From Aquarana catesbeiana (Eukaryota; Chordata; Amphibia; Anura; Ranidae), in NCBI RefSeq assembly GCF_042186555.1, contig NC_133330.1, positions 166,681,099-166,745,098 of the forward strand: a stretch of 64,000 nucleotides of DNA, given 5' to 3'. The translations under genes were made by a program, and so were the position numbers. This document shows positions 34,523 through 45,435 of the stretch, in pieces. Below the pieces are notes generated by a model. It had not been told where the DNA came from. It saw nothing but the letters and a program-made list of their open reading frames with translations, and searched no databases. How positions within the stretch are numbered: position 1 is the first letter of the stretch; each line of letters opens with the position of its first letter.

Positions 34523-34673
34523 GAGATTTTCTCCTTTGATCTATGATGATATGTTGTAATTGCTTTAGGAGCAAGGGACTCCTCCTTACTGGTTTGTTGG
34601 CCCATTCAGGCCATTTTTTCTCTTTTTGCAGACCAGCTGCATTGTGTCGCACTTCTTCTAGAAGAAGCAAATC

Positions 34674-35336
34674 ATGGATAATTCACCGCCTTTAAGTGGC
34701 CAGCCCTCTCGCACAAGGTATGTGCTTAAGAGGGGAGGGGTGGAAGGTCAGCCGCATGGTATATGCGTTTTCTGATGTTGGTCCCATCATTTCCCCTTCC
34801 CTACTGTGTTTTTCCAGCCCTTCTAGATCGGACCCTCAGATTTCGGTCCAGAATGATAAAGACCTTGCCAGGCCACAACGCCAGTCTCCTTCAAGATCCA
34901 GACGAGACTCTGCATCTGGAGACCACCACCAGGGGAGACGATCTCATTCCTCCTCCAGACACCGCTCCCACCGCCATAACAGCCGCTCCGATCGAAGAGC
35001 CTGCTGGGGATGTGGAACAAGAGTTCCGGAGGGCAAATCACTATGTGAAAGATATTATGAATGAGGAATGGAGTAAAATGGATAGGAAGTCCTCTATGGT
35101 TAATAAAACCTCCAGATTGTACGGGTGGCAAGTCGGGCTTCCTTCCCCAGGATAGACGCCTTCTTGGTCGGAAGAAACCTCAGTTTAGAAGACGTTCTCC
35201 AGAGCGCTCCAGGGAAGCTCGCTCTTACAAGCCCGGCAGGGACTTCAGGAAGAACTGGAACAGAGGTCAAGCTTCCTTTCGCAAGTCCGCTAAAGGCCAG
35301 ACATCCAGTGGTCGTGAGCAGGCAAAGTCCTTTTGA
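34674..35336 (+). pseudogene. DIRS ORF1 (gag-like), possibly with an intron
   Basis: An ATG at 34674 opens MDNSPPLSGQPSRT. At 34717 the frame meets AAG|GTATGT, a good 5' splice site, and a polypyrimidine tract ending TTTTTCCAG (34817) is a good 3' site. Joining these exons keeps frame 1, which then encodes a Ser/Arg-rich stretch (SRRDSASGDHHQGRRS) and a knuckle CWGCGTRVPEGKSLC. It stops at YYE (35064). Later pieces lie in the other frames: RRANHYVKDIMNEEWSKMD (from about 35025) and RRRSPERSREARSYKPGRD (35180-35235). The product is probably a nucleic-acid-binding structural protein. Frameshifts make this copy defective; the intron is inferred from sequence only. Confidence 0.6.
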
Positions 35337-37214
35337 GATTGCGCCCGCCCAGGCGGGTCGGGTAGGGGCACGGCTGAGCCTCTTCCGGCACGTCTGGGTG
35401 GCCTCGATCTCGGATTTTTGGGTGATAAGAACAGTCTCAACAGGTCACAGATGGACCTTCTCCAATATTCCTCCTCCCAGATTTGTCTCCACTCTTCTAC
35501 CCCGGTCGGAAGAACAAAGACAAGCTCTACTGTCTTATGTGGACCTTCTGAAGTCTCAAGGAGCAGTTGTACACGTCCCCAGGGACGAATGGTTTCAGGG
35601 GGTATATTCCCCTCTTTTCTTAGTTCGAAAAAAGAGTGGCTCTTGGCGCCCGGTCATAGACCTGACCTACCTGAACAAGTTTATAGAGCAAGGAAAGTTC
35701 AAGATGGAAACTCTGTCGACCATTCAGCAAACTATTCAGCCAGGCGATTGGATGATTTCCATCGATTTGAAGGACGCTTACTTCCACGTCCCAGTAGAGG
35801 AGGGGCTTCACAAGTACCTACGTTTCCAAGTAGGGCAGGAGCATCTGCAGTTTATTTGCCTCCCCTTCGGGTTGACAACTTCCCCCCGGGTCTTCTCAAA
35901 GATCCTCTTAGCCACGGTAGCTCTCATAAGGTTAAAGGGGGCCACTACCTCGACGACCTCCTGGTTCTGTCTCAAAGCAAGGATCAGCTGCTGGCCCACC
36001 GGGAGCAGGTGATCTCCGCTCTATCCAGCTTCGGGTGGCTTCTGAATCTTGCAAAAAGCCACCTAATTCCGGCTCAACGCCTAATATATCTGGGAGCACA
36101 GTTCGACACCATAAGGAGCACTATTTCTCTTCCACTACAGAAAGTTCCAGTGGTCCGGGACAGAATTTCTCGGACTCTACATTCCACACACCTGAAGGCC
36201 TCTCAGTGTCTAGTAATCATTGGCACGATGTTCTCCACGACTCCCATGGTCAAGTGGGCCTTGTGGAGATTAGGTCCCTTCCAGTCAGGGTTCCTGCAGC
36301 AATGGAGAACAGGGGACAAGAATCAGGTCATCCGGGTGACATCATCAATGAGGAACAGCCTCTTCTGGTGGCTTCAACGCAAGAACCTCCTGACATGTCA
36401 TTCCATTGCCCCCATCTCCTGGATCACGGTCACGACCGATGCCAGCGGGACGGGCTGGGGAGCCCTCTGCGGTTCGATCTTTGCCCAGGGCAAATGGGAT
36501 CCATGCCTCCCAGTCCCGGGTTCAAACGTCCTGGAACTCAGAGCGGCCTGGTGTGCACTGCAATCCTTCTCTCACCTATTGAAAGGGAACTCAGTATTGC
36601 TAAGAATGGACAACACAACGGCAGTCGCCTATGTGAAGAGGCAAGGGGGTACCCGGAGTCTCAATCTCCTTCGGGAAGTCGAGCCCATCCTTTCCTGGGC
36701 ACAGAAGAACCTATGCAATATCTCGGCGGTGTTTGTCCCAGGAGTCCAGAATACCCAAGCAGACTTCCTTTCTCGCACCAAGCTGGACAACGAGTGGTCC
36801 CTGCATATGGAGACATTCAGATGGGTCTCATCACTAGGGATCAAGCCCGAGGTGGATCTATTCGCCTCCCCCCACAACTACAAGTTGAAGAAATATTATG
36901 CCAGAGGTCATTGCAGCCAGGCTCTCGGGTCGGACGCACTGACGGATCTTTGGAGATTCAACAAGGCCTATGCCTTTCCGCCGCTTCCAGTCATCCTGAG
37001 GTTCCTGCAGAGGCTCCGTTCGGAAACAGCCGATGTGTTGACGATAGCTCCATACTGGCCGAACAGGCCGTGGTTCCCTCTCCTTGTCCAACTCAGCTTC
37101 AGGGACCCGGTGCCTCTCCCTCTCAGGCCGGACCTTCTTTCTCAGGGGTCAGTTCTGCACCCATGTCCGGCAGTACTGAGACTGATGGTCTGGTTCTTAA
37201 GAGGGAGAGGCTAA
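35125..37214 (+). pseudogene. DIRS reverse transcriptase / RNase H / methyltransferase-like ORF
   Basis: The first frame (35125-35945) has the RT entry YSPLFLVRKKSGSWRPVIDL, the first catalytic block SIDLKDAYFHVPV and LPFGLTTSPRVFSKIL. A net one-base-type deletion near 35943 moves the reading to the next frame, which continues HYLDDLLVLSQSKD (catalytic DD), then KSHLIPAQRLIYLGAQFDT. RNase H follows with TVTTDASGTGWG, NVLELRAAW, LLRMDNTTAVAYVK and VQNTQADFLSR, which carry the D-E-D-D residues. From about 36840 PEVDLFASPHNYKLKKYYA, DLWRFNKAYAFPPLPVILRF and TIAPYWPNRPWFPLL form the Dam-like methyltransferase region found in DIRS elements. The gap between RLKG and HYLDD is shorter than usual, supporting a small deletion at the shift. 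Otherwise well kept. Confidence 0.9.
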
Positions 37215-38218
37215 TCTCGCTTGGTTGCGCTCCCACAGTGATCTCAACTCTCATGAGCTCAAGAAGACCTAGCACGAATAGAGTCTACAGTAGGATCTGG
37301 TCCAAGTTTGTGGATTTTTGCTCTTCTAACGGCAGGTCTTTTAGACACCCGGAGGTGCAAGACGTTCTCAGCTTCCTTCAAACAGGTTTAGATCTACCAT
37401 TATCCATCAGCTCGCTTAGAGTTCAGGTATCTGCACTGTCTGCCTTCTCGGGGTCCTCTTGGGCAAATAATCCGTTAATCCAGCAATTCTTTCGTGGTGC
37501 TTCAAGGCTTAAGCCCCAAAGGAAATCCAGTTTCCCCAAATGGGACCTGCCACTTGTTCTAGATTCAATCTCGGGACTCAGTACTACCGGGCCTTCCCCG
37601 CTCTCTATTAAGGACTTCTCGGCAAAAGTGGTCTTTTTAGTAGCCTTCACATCGGCGAAAAGAGTCTCTGAGATTGGCTCTCTGGGTTGTGAAGAACCCT
37701 TCCTGACGTTCTTCCCAGACCGGGTAGTACTCATCCCTATGCTGGGTTCGAATCCAAAAGTGTCCTCGGTGTTCCATGATAATCAGGAGATAGTCCTTCC
37801 CACGTTTAGGTCTCCAGGGTCCTCCGAAATTCATCCTCTGGATGTAGGGGAAGCAATCAAAGAATACTTGAGAATAACTTCTCCCTTCAGACGTTCTGAC
37901 CATTTATTTATTTTACACTCAGGAAGCAATAAAGGGAAAAAAGCTTCGATTAGGACACTCGCTGCATGGATTGTACAGACTATTCAACAAGCGTACAGGG
38001 CGAAGGGCTTGGCTCCTCCACAGGCGGTGACAGCTCACTCCACCAGGGGAATGGCGGCTTCATGGGCGGCAGCTCGACACGTGGCCCCAGACACCATATG
38101 CAAAGCGGCCTTGTGGGCCTCTATCAATACTTTCATGTCTCACTACTCTATTGAGCCTGCTTCATTGTCCTCTGTAAACTTTGCTTTGAGAATCCTATCG
38201 GTTGATAGGACAAATTAA
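37185..38218 (+). CDS. DIRS tyrosine recombinase
   Basis: The reading frame is open from 36035 (727 codons), but recombinase similarity begins near 37185 (LKRERLISLGCAPTVISTLM) and gives about 340 residues; the upstream part overlaps the RNase H/methyltransferase frame and is probably a shadow. An SAM-like core-binding domain (RRPSTNRVYSRIWSKFVDFC) precedes the catalytic domain. Catalytic residues visible are Arg in TSAKRVSEIGSL (about 37660), His-x-x-Arg in TAHSTRGMAASWAA (about 38040), and the C-terminal Tyr in FMSHYSIEP (about 38145). The enzyme would integrate a circular DNA copy without target duplication. No stop or frameshift is seen, so this ORF may still encode a full protein. Confidence 0.88.
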
Positions 38219-38267
38219 AATTTTGATTTGATTCAACATACCCACCCGTGTGGTCGGCTAGTTATTT

Positions 38268-38362
38268 CCCACACGTAGGCTGCCATGGAGTCTGTCAGGA
38301 AAAAGGAAAATTTATTATCAAATACTTACCGTAATTTTCCTTTCCTGATGGATTCCATGGCA
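38268..38362 (+). repeat. DIRS internal complementary region
   Basis: The left half (CCCACACGTAGGCTGCCATGGAGTCTGTCAGGAAA) is the reverse complement of the element's left end, including its diagnostic TCTGTC. The right half (AAGGAAAATTTATTATCAAATACTTACC...CCTTTCCTGATGGATTCCATGGCAG) is the reverse complement of the right end, with one mismatch. It thus equals the circle junction of the two termini. Confidence 0.93.
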
Positions 38363-38403
38363 GACGGAGTTCCCACCCATTGATCATAGAGTAGGCTAGT
38401 TAC

Positions 38404-38553
38404 GGAACGCAGTAGCTAGTGGTGAGTACTCATTTATGGGAATGGGGTCCTATAGCATTGGAGAGGAGGCGGGGTTAACCCACACGTAGGCTGCCATGGA
38501 GTCCATCAGGAAAGGAAAATTACGGTAAGTATTTGATAATAAATTTTCCTTTT
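38404..38553 (-). repeat. DIRS right inverted terminal repeat with right-end extension
   Basis: 38404-38513 inverts the left repeat. The next ~40 bases (GGAAAATTACGGTAAGTATTTGATAATAAATTTTCCTTT) are unique to the right end and are repeated inverted in the internal complementary region. The exact boundary is hidden in a T run. Confidence 0.9.
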
Positions 38554-38597
38554 TTTTTTTTGCCCTTAGCCTCCTCCATTTCTCCAGATTCCTTATT

Positions 38598-39092
38598 TTA
38601 GGCCTGGTTCACACCTATGCAGGTTGCAGTTTGCATATTCCAGGTGCAGTTTGCGTTTTTCAATACACATTTTTGATCCACTGAAGTCTATGGAACCAAA
38701 AACCAGAAAGAAGTCCCCGGCCCTTTCCATAAAATGCACAGAAGGTGACGTTTTGTGGTTTTTTGTTTTTTTGCAGTTTTTTTTACAGTTTTTTTTAGAC
38801 TGTATACAGTCTAAAAAAAAAAAAAAAAATAATAAAACGCCAAAAACGCAAAACGCATCAAAAACGCTGTAAAAACGATGTATTTGCGTTTTTTATGCTG
38901 GTCCATTGAATTCTATTACATGCAAAACACTGTATTTTGCATGAAAAAAAGTCCCTGACCCTTTCCAAAAACGCATAGATACAAAAATGCATTGATGTGA
39001 ACATATTCCATAGGACCCCATGTTAAAAAATTCCCATGCACTTCTGCAAAATGCAAAATGCATCAAAAAACGCGTTAGTGTGAATGGAGCCT
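38598..39092. mobile_element. MITE rich in AAAAACGC repeats, copy 2
   Basis: It runs from TTAGGCCTGGTTCACACC to GTGTGAATGGAGCCTAA, with terminal inverted repeats and the same T-rich/A-rich core around GACTGTATACAGTC as copy 1 at 23965. Confidence 0.75.
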
Positions 39093-39317
39093 AAGAGGGT
39101 AATTATACTCATTTTTCATGATCCCAATGCATGTAAGAACGTAGCCGCCCACTCCTGAGATGGACTATGGAATTTATAGTGTGCATAGAGCACTGTACAT
39201 GGCCACAACTAACTTGCATTATTACCAACAAATACACACAAAAAAAAAACAAACAATTTAATGAAAAATAGATTACATGTCTATTAAGTAGTGGGTGTGT
39301 ATGGATTACTTTTGGAA

Positions 39318-39610
39318 CATAAAGCTGGCCATAGATGGTTGGAATCTTGGCCGGTTCAATAGGGACTCGACTCAAAGATTTGAATCATCTATGAGCAGGC
39401 TGATTGGACCCAATCCATTGATCGACTTGGGTCCAACCAGCATGCTGGATTTTTAAATTTGATTACTGCCAGTGGCTTCCTGCAACCCCTCCCCTCCCAC
39501 CTCTTTCCCTTCTGGGAGAACACAATAGCTCCGCAGGAGGGATTCCCCCATCAACACTGACTGTGTTGATAGGGCAATCTATTGATATTCTTTGCAAAAT
39601 CGCACTCTAT
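39318..39610. mobile_element. MITE, AAAGCTGGCCATAGATGG family
   Basis: The left end is ATAAAGCTGGCCATAGATGGTTGG with GGCCGGTTCAATAG as at 23548. The right end is not clear (CACTCTATGGCC at 39602). Confidence 0.55.
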
Positions 39611-40121
39611 GGCCTGGATATTGTTTAGTGTCACTTTAATGAGTGTCAGGAACATGCCCCAGCATTTAAATCAACACAGGTAACTCAATCACCTTAATCC
39701 AGTCACTATAGAATGTAACGAGGCAGTGTTGATTATTCATATACAAGATAGAAGGTGTAAAGGTTTGTTAAATTACCACGCTCTTTTTCCTCAATCCAAT
39801 CACCATGGTGTCACAAATTTTGGACTAAGTTTAACCGAACGATTAACACATGTCCCAGGATCTATGTCATGACAGCGATTGAATTATGTTACTAGCACAC
39901 TGTTGAGGAGGTTAATTAAAATTCTGGACAAAATTTCAAATTTGTAAAAATGTATTTTTGCTATTCTTAGTAGAACACACAAATGCACTTTGCACACATG
40001 ATGCAGTTATATATGTATATAGTAACTATTTAAAAAGGCCCCTGTCACACAAAAGATGTAGTGTCAACAGTTTGTAGCAGTTTTAGACTTCTCTCCTTGA
40101 GGCTAGCTTCATACCAAGCAT
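39611..40121. other. No recognised feature
   Basis: Mostly AT-rich sequence without an open frame, repeat or RNA motif that I can identify. Confidence 0.4.
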
Positions 40122-40212
40122 TAGGGATGAGCCCGATGTTCGCCCATTCGCCGAATAGCAAACATTATGGGGCGTTTGCGGAAAATTCGAGCGCTTACGA
40201 AGCGCGCCATAA

Positions 40213-41412
40213 CACAAAAAAGAGAGAGAAGAGGAGAACCTCTTTCTCCAAATCAGTTGGGATTTTTCAGGGGGATACTATGTCCATCAGTAGTAGGTAA
40301 AGTTCAAACAAGTTGATAAAAATATACAAATATTTATTTAGACATAATTAAAATATATGACAAAGAATGACATTTAAGAAAATATGACCATCCAGTAGTA
40401 CATTTCAGAATTCATACGTGATTGTCAGCCAACATGTTCCGCAAAGAACTTTTCGCTTCATCAGGGCTAGACACGATATCACTGATTCATATTAACTGTA
40501 TAAACAACAGACAATCTATAATTATATGGTGGTCATACGTGTTATCAAATCATAATGAATCAATTCCAAGGAAAGACATTCATTTCAAAATTTCTCACCT
40601 ACTAGTACAAGTCAAAAGAACAGGGCAATCGCCACCATTTGCCAGACGTCATCTGTTGAACCAACTGGTGCAAATTATCCCTGGGTGCCAGATCCCAATA
40701 GGACAATACCAACAGGAGGACTGGACCACACAATTGAGGGCAGAAATAAGAAGTAATGCTGCTGAATAGCAATGATATTAGACCATTTCTATCAATTATT
40801 ACTGACCGATCACTCAAGTGGGTCTATTAAATATGGAGTCTGCTCCCTAAGTATAATAGGGGAGCATATTGATGGCTAAAGGGGCTAAGGCGCTTAAAGG
40901 GTGGCTAAAGGGGCTAAAGAATGCCCCCCCCAACATCCACTAACCAAGGGGGGGGGGTCGGAAAGGAGAGGGGAGAGATCCTCACAAATGGCAGATAAAA
41001 AATATACAAAACGAGATATATAAACACCCAAACATCAGTAAATGGTGCTGCAGGATGCGTCTGACAGACAGCACCGGCGCTTCCATCTTTTGAATCGTGC
41101 GGTCCCACCGGAAGTAAAAAGGTCAGGAATGACCTCCGGCATTGCTTCCGGTCCGGACGTCCCTGCACGAAATGCGCGCGCATCCAAGGGGCGAATGCAC
41201 ACACATTCACACCCAGAGGTGCGCACATTGCCCATACTACACTCGACGGCGTGAAGGGCAGGTAGGGGCGGAAAAAACAACAGCTCTGCCCCCTGAGAAG
41301 GGACATCCGAGTCCCCCTATCTCTGGCATATGCAACCAATAGAACACACAATAAACGGGGGGAGGTCATGAGATAGTCCAGCAAGGACTATATATACTTT
41401 AAAACATTTATG
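40213..41412 (-). mobile_element. PLE-like insertion with 55-bp target duplication
   Basis: Fifty-five bases (GCAAACATTATGGGGC...GCGCGCCATAA) at 40158-40212 recur at 41413-41467 with a single difference, on either side of a 1.2-kb insert. The insert carries a decayed PLE-type hammerhead on the minus strand (40429-40470). It has no RT or nuclease frame. Confidence 0.55.
40425..40470 (-). ncRNA. Decayed hammerhead ribozyme, PLE-type
   Basis: On the minus strand: AGCC, CTGATGA (40464-40458), an imperfect stem II (GCGAAAAG/CTTTGC), GGA in place of GAA, the palindromic stem III ACATGT, T, then GGCT, which pairs with AGCC as stem I. The single core change (A to G in GAA) would be expected to abolish cleavage. 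Confidence 0.55.
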
Positions 41413-41478
41413 GCAAACATTATGGGGCATTTGCGGAAAATTCGAGCGCTTACGAAGCGCGCCATAATGAACGGCGGA

Positions 41479-41623
41479 CCGTCAATGCACTGCGAGATCG
41501 CAGTGCATTGACGGCTGCTGATTGGCCAAAGCATGCACCTGACCTATATGCTTTGGCCAATCACAACGCGCTCTGCTGTGAGAGCCATGATTGGCCAAAG
41601 GCAGGGTGCCTTTGGCCAATCAT
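41479..41623. repeat. Three consecutive hairpins in the foldback hAT
   Basis: CCGTCAATGCACTGCG/CGCAGTGCATTGACGG (41479-41514, 16-bp arms), ATTGGCCAAAGCAT/ATGCTTTGGCCAAT (41521-41561, 14-bp arms) and ATGATTGGCCAAAGGCA/TGCCTTTGGCCAATCAT (41587-41623, 17-bp arms) are perfect. The same three recur in reverse order at 51980-52125. Confidence 0.9.
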
Positions 41624-44600
41624 CGCTCAGGGGGCTGAGTCCACTCCCCTCACTATGTAAGGCTTCTTACAAGGCAGCCGTACATAGTTTTTTGAATGAG
41701 AGCAGCAAAATTACATTTGTAAAGGAAAAAATGTAATTTAAACTGCTCGCGGCTGTAATGTATTGCTGGATGCCGGCAATATAGATAAAAATCATTGAAA
41801 AAAATGGCAAGGCCCCCCCCCCCAGTCCATTACCAGGACTGGTTTGGGTTTGGTATAGATATTAAGGGGAACCTTGCACCAAAATGTAAAAAAAAATTGT
41901 GTGGGGGTCCCCCCAAAATCCATACCAGGCCCTTCAGGTCTGGTATGGATTTTAAGGGAAACCCTGCACCAAAATGTAAAAAAAAATGTCGTAAGGTTCC
42001 CCCCAAAATCCATACCTTCAGGTCTGGTATGGATTTTAAGGGGAACCCCGAGCCAAAAAAAAGGTGTAGGGGTCCCCCCAAAATCCATACCAGACCCTTT
42101 TCTGAGCATGCAACCTGGCAGGCCGCTGGAAAAGGGGGGGACAAGAGAGTGCCCCCCTCCTGAACCATACCAAGCCACATGCCCTCAACATGGGGAGGGT
42201 GCTTTGGGGTCCCCCCAAAAACACCTTGTCCCCATCCGCCCACAGACCCCCAAAACCACTGTGTGAGGGTTGTGGGGATGAGGCCCTTGTACCCATCAAC
42301 ATGGGGACAAGGTGTTTTTGGGGGGACCCCAAAGCACCCTCCCTATGTTGAGTGCATGTAGCCTGGTATGGTTCAGGAGGGGGGCTCTATCGTCCCCCCC
42401 TTTTTTTTGGCTCTGGGTTCCCCTTAAAAGCCATACCTGACCTAAAGGGCCTGGTATAGAGATTTTGGGGGGACCCCTACGCCATTTTTAAAAAAAATTT
42501 GGCTTGGGGTTCCCCTTAATGTTCATACCAGACCCAAAGGCCTGGTATTGGACTGGGGGGGAACCCATGGCATTTTTTTTCAATGATTTTTATCTATATT
42601 GCCGGGATCCAACAATTCATTACAGCCACGATGAGTTTTAAATTACATTTTTTCCTTTAGAAATTAAATTTTTCTGAGGTAAGATGCGCTACTTTACAGG
42701 CATACTAAGGACACCCCCGGCACGATATTTAAAGGAATATTTCATTTTTATTGTTTCACTTTAAGCATTATTAAAATCACTGCTCCTGAAAAAATGTCAG
42801 TTTCTAAAACTTTTTTGCATTGATACATGTCCCCTGGGGCAGGACCCGGGTCCCCAAACACCTTTTATGGAAATAACTTGCATATAAGCCTTTAAAATGA
42901 GCACTTTTGATTTTTCATGTTCGTGTCCCATAGACTTTAACAGTGTTTGCACACATTTTTTGCCTGTTTGCAAGTTCTGGTGCGAACCGAACCGGGGGAT
43001 GTTCGGCTCATCCCTATTTATAACAGTGCCACAGCAAAATGATATTTCTAAAGGAAAAAATGTCATTTAAAACTGCTCGCAGCTGTAATGTATTGTCGGA
43101 TGCTGGCAAAATAGATGCAAATACCAAAAATACCAAAAACAAATGGCGTGGATGTCACCCCCAAAATCCTTACCAGGCCCTTCAGATCTGGTATGGATAT
43201 TAAGGGGAACCCCACACCCATATTTAAAAAAAAATGGCGTGGGGGTCCCCCAGGCACTATATACTCTGAACAGCAGTATATATACTATATCCTGCCCTAT
43301 ATATTCTGCAGAAAATTGGGCCTTAGGAGTTGGTGGTACTAGAACACTGTAAGCCCTCACAGTTACTCTTGTTGGGCGCAGGAACAGGCCCTGCTGTGAA
43401 ATATTATATCAAGAATTGTAACTACATGCCCCTGTAAAACAGGGGCAGAAAAATTGGGCCTTGGGCAGTGGTGGTGGTGCCACAACACTGTAACCCCTCA
43501 CAGATACTCTTGTTGGGTGCAGGAACGGGCCCTGCTGTGAAATATTAGATCAAAAATTGTAATTACATGCCCCCGTTAAATAGGGGCAGAAACATTGGGC
43601 ATTGGGTGGTTTTATGGGGACTGAAAACCACCCCTTGAAGACTGCTGCTGAGTGTTATCCTCTACATCCATGCTGACACAATCCTCCTCCTCCTCCTCTT
43701 CTCCCTGTGTGTTTGGCAGGCCCACAGGAATGCTATCTTGATAAGGGGGGCCTTGAGAGGTAAGGAAGTCCTCCTCTTCCACCCGCTGTTCTGCCTCAAG
43801 TACCCTGTCCATGATTCACTAGAGGGGCAGTGTCACTGATGCATGCATTGTAGATGCTCACCATCCTTGTGACCTCCTCAAACGGTGACAGGACAGTGCA
43901 TGCATCCTTGATTAGTAGCCACTGGCGTGGCAAATAAAAGCCAAGCTCCCCTGACCCTGTGCTGGTGCCATACTCCCACAGGTACTAATTGATGGCCCTC
44001 TGCTGTGTGTGCAGCCGCTGCAGCATTGCCAACGTTGAGTTCCACCTGGTGGGCATGCCACAAATGAGGCGGTTGGTGGGCAGGTTGCATTCCCTTTGAA
44101 TGTCAGCCAGCCGAGCACTGGCATTGTATGAAATAACCACAGAATTTTGTGGCCTGCCTCAGGAGATCCTGTAAGCCTGGATACTTGCTGCACCACCAAA
44201 TTCAGGATGTGTGCCAAACATGGAACATGGGTCAAGTGTCCCTGTCGGAGGGCGAAGAGAAGGTTGGTGCCATTGTCGCATACAACCATTCCTGGCTGAA
44301 GCTGGTGTGGTGTCAACCACCTCTGAGCCTGCCCCTGCAGAGCTGACAAAATCTCTGCCCCGGTGTGGCTCCTGTCCCCTAGGCAGACCAATTCAAGCAT
44401 CGCATGGCATCTTTTAGCTTGACTGCTTGCGTAGCCCCTTGAACGTTTACAGAGCACCGCTGGTTCAGAGGATAAATCTGCAGAAAAAGCCATAGAGCAA
44501 GAAGAAGAGGAGGGGGTGGAGGAGAGAGCTGTGGCAGAATTACCACTAACATTTTGGAGGCATGGTGGCGGAACAAGGTCCAACAACACTGAACCCTTTC

Positions 44601-44679
44601 CTGCATTCTTCGAAGCTGCCAGCAGAGTTACCCAGTGCGCCGTGAAGGAAAGCTAATGTCCCTGCCTATGCCTGCTGGA

Positions 44680-45435
44680 TGTTTTGCTTGCATCTATCTA
44701 GCAAGGTTACTCTGTGGTATAAGCAAGGAAGCTGAAATTTCTGCAATGTGTAAATGTGCTTTTACTATACAAAGATGCTGTACATACAAAACTATTACAA
44801 TCTTAGGAATACAATACAAGACTGACAGATATCTACAACAAGCAAAATGCCTAGAAAATGAACAGCCTATGGTCTATATCAGTACAAACACACTTAAAGG
44901 TTACTTATCTTCCGTTACTGTATGTTCGTGATCTCCATTGGCAACGATTCTTCTGGAGGATCAGGCACGTTTTTTCTATCATGGATGGCTTCTGATCTTA
45001 CAGCATGATGATGTGTGTGTGTCCCTAGTTTATGCCTAAATTCCCCTTTAATGTGCCCGGCTGTTTACCATAGTTACCAAACAACAGAAAACATACCTGT
45101 TTACTGTAGCTGTAGAAACAATGGACTGTTGAAAACTGTCAACTGAATACAACAAAGGTATCTACGTACCAATTGTCTAATCAAGCCAACACTTGACAGT
45201 AATCTAACAGTCATTCTTCTATTTGAGAGCTGAAAGAACCTCAAACAAGTACCGTAAGTTTCTTACTTGTGTACTGTAGCTATAGAGCCAATAGACTGTT
45301 CTCAAACTGCCAAAGGAATACAATGATATCTACATTCCCATTGTGTCCAACATTTGTTTGAGAAAGTCTGTCTCTGTGACACCAGAATGCTATGAGTCTT
45401 ATAGAAAAATTATATTTTATATCAAACGCAACACA
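44680..45435. mobile_element. 756-bp insertion in hAT copy 2
   Basis: Copy 1 reads GCCTACTGGACCATGAG without interruption; copy 2 has this insert between CTGGA (44675-44679) and ATGGA (45436-45440). It begins TGTTTTGCTTG and ends GCAACACA, so it could be a TG...CA solo LTR with an imperfect 5-bp duplication or a small DNA element with short inverted ends. A ~100-bp internal repeat (GTTTACTGTAGCTGTAGAAACAATGGACTG / GTGTACTGTAGCTATAGAGCCAATAGACTG) is visible. Confidence 0.5.

Larger units (their letters stand above)
40122..43016. mobile_element. Foldback hAT derivative (TAGGGATGAG...CTCATCCCTA)
   Basis: The inverted ends TAGGGATGAGC and GGCTCATCCCTA match the hAT terminus at 2733. Without the inserted PLE (40213-41412 plus duplication) it is about 1.65 kb. 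The left arm (about 41690-42200) and right arm (about 42300-42660) are inverted copies built of GGTATGGATTTTAAGGGGAACCCC-type phrases. It has no transposase. No 8-bp target duplication was visible. Confidence 0.6.

Noticed and set aside
41042..41384. Possible host exon with GC-rich sequence
   Set aside because: It lies within the PLE-like insertion; no splice-consistent frame or recognisable domain.
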